The notes below the pieces were generated by a model that saw only the letters and a list, made by a program, of their open reading frames with translations, searched no databases and was not told where the DNA came from. Below are positions 6,958 to 10,627 of a DNA stretch of 10,627 nt, one piece after another. The stretch comes from CAZPZR01 sp964591105 (GTDB lineage Bacteria > Bacillota > Clostridia > Lachnospirales > Lachnospiraceae): the NCBI GenBank assembly GCA_964591105.1, contig CAZPZR010000062.1:1-10627 (forward strand), given 5' to 3'. Each line of letters opens with the position of its first letter. Within the stretch, counting starts at the first letter, position 1. The translations under genes were made by a program, and so were the position numbers.

Positions 6958-7833
6958 ATGAAACAAAACATTACGGGACATACCCGTCTTATCTGTCTGT
7001 TAGGCGACCCTGTCGCCCACAGCATTTCCCCTGCGATGCATAATCTCTCTTTTGAGACACTCGGTCTGGACTACATCTATCTTGTATTTCAGACAAATGT
7101 ATCCCAATTCGATGCAACAGTCTCCACCCTCAAGCAAATTGGGGCACATGGATTTAACTGTACAATGCCCTGTAAACGAATTGCTGCTGAACGGTGCGAT
7201 GAATTGTCGCAGGCTGCACAGCTTATGAATTCTGTTAATACTGTTGTAATTCAAAATGGAAAATTAATTGGGCATAATACGGATGGGATTGGATTTATGC
7301 AGTCAGTTTCTGATGCTGGCTACAACATAACTGGAAAAGAAATTACGCTTCTTGGTGCTGGCGGTGCAACCTCTTCTATTCTTGCACAAGGTGCACTGGA
7401 TGGTGTTGCAAAAATCAATATCTTTGCACGTAAGGGAACATCTTTTCAGATTGTAGAAGAACAGACGCGGAAAATCAATGCACAGACTACTTGCCAAACT
7501 TCCATCTGCGAGTTGGAAGACACCACTGCACTTAAAAAGGCAATCCACAGCAGTGCATTGCTTGTAAATACATCTTCTGTGGGAATGGAGCCTGATATAG
7601 ATCAGTGCCTGATTCCAGATACATCTTTCTTCCATCCAGAGCTTATTGTATCGGATGTTATTTATACTCCGCAGAAGACAAAGCTGCTTGCTATGGCTAA
7701 AGCTGCAGGACTTTCTACTTTTAACGGCATGTATATGCTGCTCTATCAAGGAGCAGAAGCTTTCAAAATCTGGACAGGGAAGGAAATGCCTGTTGATCTC
7801 GTAAAACGTAAGGTCTTTGATCCTTGTTCTTAG
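6958..7833 (+). CDS. Shikimate/quinate 5-dehydrogenase (AroE/YdiB family)
   Basis: Interconverts 3-dehydroshikimate and shikimate, or dehydroquinate and quinate, using NAD(P)H in the cytosol. The 291 residues have the AroE layout. The substrate pocket includes HSISP (21-25), the catalytic Lys73 in NCTMPCK and Asp109 in GHNTDG. The Rossmann loop GAGGA is at 133-137, and the C-terminal NGMYMLLYQGAEAF carries the conserved Gln264. The Lys segment (TMPCK, followed by DELSQAAQLMNSVNTVV) resembles the SMPNK form of E. coli YdiB more than the NVTxPHK of core AroE. It may therefore be a quinate/shikimate-type paralog rather than the sole biosynthetic enzyme. The ATG follows an AGAGG site. It is cotranscribed with the aldehyde dehydrogenase and ends at a strong terminator. 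The fold is certain; the symbol is left blank because aroE and ydiB roles cannot be separated here. Confidence 0.9.
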   Translation: MKQNITGHTRLICLLGDPVAHSISPAMHNLSFETLGLDYIYLVFQTNVSQFDATVSTLKQIGAHGFNCTMPCKRIAAERCDELSQAAQLMNSVNTVVIQNGKLIGHNTDGIGFMQSVSDAGYNITGKEITLLGAGGATSSILAQGALDGVAKINIFARKGTSFQIVEEQTRKINAQTTCQTSICELEDTTALKKAIHSSALLVNTSSVGMEPDIDQCLIPDTSFFHPELIVSDVIYTPQKTKLLAMAKAAGLSTFNGMYMLLYQGAEAFKIWTGKEMPVDLVKRKVFDPCS

Positions 7834-7839
7834 TATAAA

Positions 7840-7884
7840 AAACTTCCAACTAGAAGTGATATTCTAATTGGAAGTTTCTTTTTT
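7840..7884. terminator. Bidirectional intrinsic terminator between the AroE-like gene and yvcK
   Basis: A long hairpin pairs AAACTTCCAA (7840-7849) with TTGGAAGTTT (7868-7877). After one mismatch it continues with TAGAA (7851-7855) against TTCTA (7862-7866), closing a 6-base loop. A run of T follows on the plus strand (7879-7884), and a T run also follows on the minus strand (complement of the A run before 7842). It can therefore stop both convergent operons. The plus-strand T tract overlaps the yvcK stop codon (7883-7885). Confidence 0.88.
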
Positions 7885-8884
7885 ACTTTTCTTTTTTCTC
7901 ATGTTTCAAAAATCGAATCCGTTCTTCTGCATGCTCTTCTTCCAGCAAATAACCAAAAATATGCATACTCAATTTCATCACATTATGTCGAAGCAAATCA
8001 TTTTTTATCGTTACATAATCGTCACTTATTACTTTACTAACTAATTTTTTTGTTTCTTTTTCATCGAATTCCACCGGATCTTTCTGTTCCAGGGATTCGT
8101 ATCTTTTTGCCATTTCTTCATTGATTTTTCCATCATTTGCAATGACAACATCAATTTTGTGTTTTCCAAGATACTCATTTAACATTTTCACATGGTCTGA
8201 CACTGTAAACTTTTCTGTTTCTCCAGGTTGTGTCACCATATTGCATGGATACATAATCTTTGCGTGGCTTCTATCGATTGCCTCAATGATTTCATCACAA
8301 ATCAGATTGGGAATAATACTTGTAAATAAGCTTCCCATGCTCAAGATAATCAGATCTGCCTCTTCAATTGCTTTTACCGCCTCATGAGTTGGAACCGGCT
8401 CTTCTTTATAAAACACGCGCTTTATCGTATGTTTATTCTTCGTAATATTGTGTTCCCCTTCCACAATACTTCCATCTGCCATTTCTCCCATTAAAACCAC
8501 GTTATCCTCCGTCAGAGGCACTACTTTTCCTCTTAGGTTAAACACCTTGCTTAACGCCTCAATTCCGTCTGAGAGGTTGCCTGTGATCTCTGAAGAGGCC
8601 GTCAAAAGAAGATTTCCTACTGTATGTCCATCCAAATCACTGGTTGTATTAAATCGATAATTAAACAAGTCCATAACCAGAGGTTCTGTCTCAGAAAGCG
8701 CTACCAGCACGCGTCGAATATCTCCTACTGCTGGAATATTAAATTCTTCTCTTAAAACTCCAGTACTTCGTCCATCATCACAAACAGACACAATCGCTGT
8801 CAGATCAATGGGAAATTCTTTCAAACCTCGAAGTAATGTTGATGAACCTGTTCCTCCACCTAATACTACTACTTTTCTACTCAT
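7883..8884 (-). CDS. yvcK: YvcK/GlmR, CofD-like gluconeogenesis factor
   Basis: A 333-residue cytosolic protein of the CofD/YvcK family. In B. subtilis it binds UDP-GlcNAc and steers carbon toward cell-wall precursors during growth on gluconeogenic substrates, with effects on cell shape. The motifs are GGGTG (9-13) for nucleotide-sugar binding, CDDGRSTG (35-42; the family more often has ADDGGSSG), GDIRRVLVALSE (54-65), HTVGNLLL (87-94), MGSLFTSIIPNL (183-194) and NMVTQPGET (215-223). Length agrees with the family. The ATG lies 8 bases after the stop of the upstream permease gene. Its AAAGG ribosome site lies in the last codons of that gene, so translation is probably coupled. The usual neighbours rapZ, whiA and crh are not here. 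The gene ends on the bidirectional terminator. Confidence 0.93.
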   Translation of the reverse strand: MSRKVVVLGGGTGSSTLLRGLKEFPIDLTAIVSVCDDGRSTGVLREEFNIPAVGDIRRVLVALSETEPLVMDLFNYRFNTTSDLDGHTVGNLLLTASSEITGNLSDGIEALSKVFNLRGKVVPLTEDNVVLMGEMADGSIVEGEHNITKNKHTIKRVFYKEEPVPTHEAVKAIEEADLIILSMGSLFTSIIPNLICDEIIEAIDRSHAKIMYPCNMVTQPGETEKFTVSDHVKMLNEYLGKHKIDVVIANDGKINEEMAKRYESLEQKDPVEFDEKETKKLVSKVISDDYVTIKNDLLRHNVMKLSMHIFGYLLEEEHAEERIRFLKHEKKEK

Positions 8885-8892
8885 CTTATCAC

Positions 8893-9789
8893 TTAACCTT
8901 TCTCTTTAAACACCGACAATAGGGTCACTCCACCAAGAATTGCAGCGATGCCGATAATATCACTCTTTGTAAACACTTGATGTAAGATTAGAACTGACGC
9001 CAGTGTAGCCACAACTGGTTCCAGCAAACCAATCACGCTTCCCATTAATGGACCAACTAATGTTACACCATATAAATATGTGCCAAAGGCAACTACTGTA
9101 CCAAAAAGCACAACAAACGCAAATACAAGTACGGTACTCCAATCCCAGATGCCCGAAATTTTCCACAATTTCGTGACTGGAGCAAGAAATAATCCACCAA
9201 GGAGCATTCCCCAACCTGCAGTGCAAAACGTTCCATATCGCTCAATCAGCTTCGCAGGAAGCACGGTATACATCGCACAGGTAACCGCAGAAATAAGTCC
9301 AAGAATCAATGCTTCTGCTGGAATCAGCAATGTTGTTACGTCACCACCCGTTGCCAAAATAAACGCACCGATAATAACCATCAGTAGAACTCCTACTTCC
9401 ACCTTTTTCGGTAATCGTCTTTCCACTACTAAAACGGACAGTAGGACAAATACCGGTGAGGTCTGCTGAATTGCCGTTGTAATCCCGGCATTGGATAAAT
9501 GAATCGCTGCAAAATAAGTCGCCTGACAAACTGCAAATGCAAATATCGCTACAATCAGCAAACGCATCACTGAATATTTATCTTTCCAAATCCAAAAGAA
9601 TCCTTTTCCCTTTGTTTGTCTCCAGGCAATTCCCAGTAAAATCAGTCCGGCACAAATCAATCGCAGCGACACCATCCACATCGCATCAACTGACTTTGTT
9701 CCCATAATATATTTTCCCGCAACTGCATTCAATCCCCACATAACAGCTCCGGTACTTGTAATTATCATTCCCTTCATTTTCTCTTTCAT
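8893..9789 (-). CDS. EamA/DMT-superfamily permease
   Basis: A cytoplasmic-membrane permease of about 298 residues with roughly ten hydrophobic helices arranged as two repeated EamA halves. The first half starts at TSTGAVMWGLNAVAGKY; the second starts near ALILGLISAVTCAMYTVL. The second half ends in the typical PLMGSVIGLLEPVVATLASVLILHQ stretch. Family members export amino acids, nucleosides or other small metabolites; the substrate cannot be assigned. The frame also opens at a GTG at 9816, but a likely -10 at 9824-9829 puts the transcription start at that GTG. The ATG at 9789 is preferred, although its GAGGAG lies about 15 bases upstream, which is long. It is cotranscribed with yvcK, with only 8 bases between the genes. 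Confidence 0.88.
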   Translation of the reverse strand: MKEKMKGMIITSTGAVMWGLNAVAGKYIMGTKSVDAMWMVSLRLICAGLILLGIAWRQTKGKGFFWIWKDKYSVMRLLIVAIFAFAVCQATYFAAIHLSNAGITTAIQQTSPVFVLLSVLVVERRLPKKVEVGVLLMVIIGAFILATGGDVTTLLIPAEALILGLISAVTCAMYTVLPAKLIERYGTFCTAGWGMLLGGLFLAPVTKLWKISGIWDWSTVLVFAFVVLFGTVVAFGTYLYGVTLVGPLMGSVIGLLEPVVATLASVLILHQVFTKSDIIGIAAILGGVTLLSVFKEKG

Positions 9790-9823
9790 GGCACTTTTCT
9801 TTCTCTCCTCTTTCACTTTCTTG

Positions 9824-9829
9824 ATTCTA
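9824..9829 (-). promoter_or_regulatory. Putative extended -10 of the permease-yvcK operon
   Basis: Minus-strand TAGAAT preceded by TGG gives an extended -10; no good -35 lies at the right distance. It would start transcription near 9817, which argues against the upstream GTG as the permease start. Moderate to low certainty. Confidence 0.4.
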
Positions 9830-9867
9830 CCACACTTATTTTATAAATGAAACATTTCCTTTAAAGG

Positions 9868-9896
9868 TTTACTTTTCCACTGAATTGTATTAAAAT
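9868..9896 (+). promoter_or_regulatory. Probable promoter of the pyrophosphate-dependent phosphofructokinase gene
   Basis: TTTACT (9868-9873) and TAAAAT (9891-9896) are separated by 17 bases, matching four and five of six consensus positions. Transcription would start near 9903, giving a leader of about 47 bases before the ATG at 9950. Confidence 0.5.
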
Positions 9897-9900
9897 TCAA
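9885..9900. repeat. Imperfect palindrome over the phosphofructokinase -10
   Basis: The 16-base TTGTATTAAAATTCAA is symmetric at 12 of 16 positions and covers the predicted -10. Its position suits a repressor site. It is 2 bases shorter than a Rex operator and does not match a cre site. This is suggestive only, because the region is AT-rich. Confidence 0.3.
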
Positions 9901-9949
9901 CTGTATGCAATTTAAAACGATTATATACAATGTAGAAGGAGATTAGGTT

Positions 9950-10627
9950 ATGAACATTTCACCATTACAGAAAGCAAGATACGAGTATTCTCCAAAACTT
10001 CCAGGAATGCTCAGAAACGGGATTGCAGACATCTGTGTTTGCGAAGGCGCTGAAACTCAGAGCGTAGCAGACCAGGATAAGATCAAAGCTCTTTTCCCAA
10101 ACACTTACGGTAAAAAAGAAATCACTTTCCAGAAAGGTCAGAACACTTCTGAAGCTAAAAAACAGGTTGTTGGTGTTATCCTTTCCGGTGGACAGGCTCC
10201 AGGCGGACACAACGTAGTATGTGGTTTATACGACGCATTAAAAGCTACAAACGCTGAAAATGTCCTTTATGGTTTCAAAGGCGGCCCAAGTGGACTTCTT
10301 GAAGACAGCTACATCATTTTTGATGATGAATACATCGATCAGTACAGAAATACAGGTGGATTTGATATCATCGGTTCTGGAAGAACAAAACTTGAAACTC
10401 AGGAACAGTTTGCAGTTGCTGCTGAAGTTTGTAAAAAACACGGAATCACAGCGATCGTTATCATCGGTGGTGATGACTCTAATACAAACGCTGCTGTACT
10501 CGCTGAATATATGGCAGCTCACAACACAGGCGTTCAGGTAATCGGATGCCCAAAAACAATCGACGGTGACCTTAAGAACGAAGATATCGAATGTTCTTTC
10601 GGTTTCGATACAGCAACAAAGACATAC
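9950..10627 (+). CDS. Pyrophosphate-dependent 6-phosphofructokinase (PFP, long type), C-terminus cut by window edge
   Basis: Phosphorylates fructose 6-phosphate to fructose 1,6-bisphosphate using PPi instead of ATP, a reversible step of glycolysis in the cytosol. The first 226 residues are present with no stop. Motifs are SGGQAPGGHNV (79-89) for the phosphoryl donor, GGDDSNTNA (173-181) and PKTIDGD (201-207). The second Asp of GGDD (176) and Lys202 are the residues that mark PPi use; ATP enzymes have Gly at the corresponding positions. An N-terminal extension of about 70 residues before the GGQAPGG loop places it in the long PFP branch, with family proteins around 550 residues. The ATG follows AAGGAG at good spacing. 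It is transcribed divergently from the permease-yvcK operon, with its own probable promoter. Confidence 0.94.
   Translation, partial: MNISPLQKARYEYSPKLPGMLRNGIADICVCEGAETQSVADQDKIKALFPNTYGKKEITFQKGQNTSEAKKQVVGVILSGGQAPGGHNVVCGLYDALKATNAENVLYGFKGGPSGLLEDSYIIFDDEYIDQYRNTGGFDIIGSGRTKLETQEQFAVAAEVCKKHGITAIVIIGGDDSNTNAAVLAEYMAAHNTGVQVIGCPKTIDGDLKNEDIECSFGFDTATKTY

Noticed and set aside
9858..9867. Ten-base palindrome CCTTTAAAGG between the permease and phosphofructokinase genes.
   Set aside because: It is short and AT-rich, with no loop for an RNA hairpin and no known operator match; expected by chance in such DNA.

Overview
The window reads as chromosomal DNA from a low-GC, anaerobic Firmicute, most likely a gut member of the Lachnospiraceae. 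I infer this from the AT-rich composition, strong AGGAGG-type ribosome sites, a CIRCE/HrcA heat-shock operator, a long pyrophosphate-dependent phosphofructokinase and a CofD/YvcK-type gluconeogenesis factor. I see no phage, insertion sequence, CRISPR array, tRNA or rRNA, and no intergenic gap over 300 bases. All genes that end inside the window are intact.

Left part, minus strand: htpG (Hsp90; the window edge removes its C-terminus) is preceded by a good sigma-A promoter with a perfect CIRCE operator just upstream of the -35. Upstream of that lies a PurF-family gene whose glutaminase half lacks its catalytic residues, with its own promoter. Next comes a two-gene operon, a Cof-type HAD phosphatase followed by a ClC chloride/proton antiporter with a C-terminal TrkA-C domain.

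Middle, plus strand: a class 3 aldehyde dehydrogenase and a shikimate/quinate dehydrogenase (AroE/YdiB fold) form an operon. It diverges from the HAD-ClC operon, and the two promoters overlap in their -35 regions. The operon ends at a hairpin that serves as a bidirectional terminator.

Right part: an EamA/DMT-family permease and yvcK (glmR, CofD-like) form a tightly coupled minus-strand pair that converges on that terminator. A pyrophosphate-dependent 6-phosphofructokinase then starts on the plus strand and runs off the right edge.

Most genes are housekeeping or central metabolism: protein folding, nucleotide or PRPP chemistry, ion exchange, shikimate chemistry, control of cell-wall carbon flow, and glycolysis. 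No multi-gene novel system is evident. The points most worth a second look are the PurF paralog with a degenerate glutaminase site, the CIRCE placement (it is also the only hairpin downstream of purF), and the long acidic linker in HtpG.
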